Origin: Bacteroidota bacterium
GTDB taxonomy: Bacteria; Bacteroidota; Bacteroidia; Bacteroidales; WCHB1-69
Length of the DNA stretch: 64,000 nucleotides
NCBI GenBank assembly: GCA_029570835.1
Contig: JAKPTX010000274.1
Location: 1 to 64,000, forward strand
Direction of reading: 5' to 3'
Position numbers and translations under genes: made by a program. Under the pieces are notes generated by a model. The model saw only the letters and a list, made by a program, of their open reading frames with translations, ran no database searches and was not told the origin of the DNA. This document shows positions 63,564 to 64,000 of this stretch, piece by piece (within the stretch, counting starts at the first letter, position 1; each line of letters starts with the position of its first letter).

Positions 63564-63646
63564 AGGTGATTGGTAATCTGTTTATTAATAGTAAAGTGTG
63601 GTTCTACAGTATTTAAAATAGAATCTACAAAAATAATTAAAATTAT

Positions 63647-64000
63647 TTACATAGTACAAACAGTATGCTCAATTAAAATTTTTATGGCCACCATAATTAG
63701 AATGACACCACCCAAAACTTCAATCTTAAATCGTTTAAAATCTTTTATTTTACTTCCTATTTGGACTCCAAGGTACGCAAACAAAAAAGTAACAATACCT
63801 ATAATAACTACAGGAAACAGAATGTTCATGTCGAGGAGTGCAAAGGAGATTCCAACGGCGAGAGCATCAATACTGGTTGCAAATGCTAGAATGAATAGTG
63901 TTTTATTAGAGTGAAAATTAATTTTTTTCTCTCCATCGGTTTCTTTCTTTAATCCCTCGTATATCATCCCTCCTGCAATTACAAAAAGTAAAATGGCAGC
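63647..64000 (-). CDS. mntP: MntP-like manganese efflux pump, 5' end beyond window
   Basis: Frame stays open to 64000 (AAILLFVIAGGMIYEGLKK...). FILAFATSIDALAVGISFALL, GSKIKDFKRFKIEVLGGVILIMVAIKILIEH. Confidence 0.88.
   Translation of the reverse strand, partial: AAILLFVIAGGMIYEGLKKETDGEKKINFHSNKTLFILAFATSIDALAVGISFALLDMNILFPVVIIGIVTFLFAYLGVQIGSKIKDFKRFKIEVLGGVILIMVAIKILIEHTVCTM

Overview
This 64 kb window is AT-rich chromosomal DNA from a member of the Bacteroidota. Evidence: TAnnTTTG-type promoters, many SPII lipoproteins, a T9SS sorting tail, gldH, DUF4301/DUF4831/DUF5689 families, and rplM-rpsI-rpsB-tsf gene order. Most of it is housekeeping: fabH/fabF/fabZ-like genes, truA, nadB, dnaE, purH, ribBA, ricT, ribosomal proteins and mntP at the edge. 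No tRNA, rRNA, CRISPR array, phage or transposase was recognised. The points most worth a second look are: (1) a MurD2-like ligase and a MurL-like (GGGKDS) protein, suggesting the L-Glu-then-epimerise route to D-Glu in peptidoglycan; (2) a twin direct repeat with 20-bp period in the divergent fabH/murL intergenic region; (3) a dispersed intergenic repeat family built of short words, two copies of which flank a lone lipoprotein gene in inverted orientation; (4) a TonB-receptor / twin DUF5689 lipoprotein / secreted EEP-nuclease locus, plus a T9SS OB-fold-like protein next to an alkaline phosphatase; (5) an unlisted 49-aa ORF after an ECF sigma factor; (6) candidate structured leaders upstream of rplM and rpsB. 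An outer-membrane barrel gene at the left edge and the 5'-truncated mntP at the right edge run off the window. All family calls are from reading motifs; no database searches were run.
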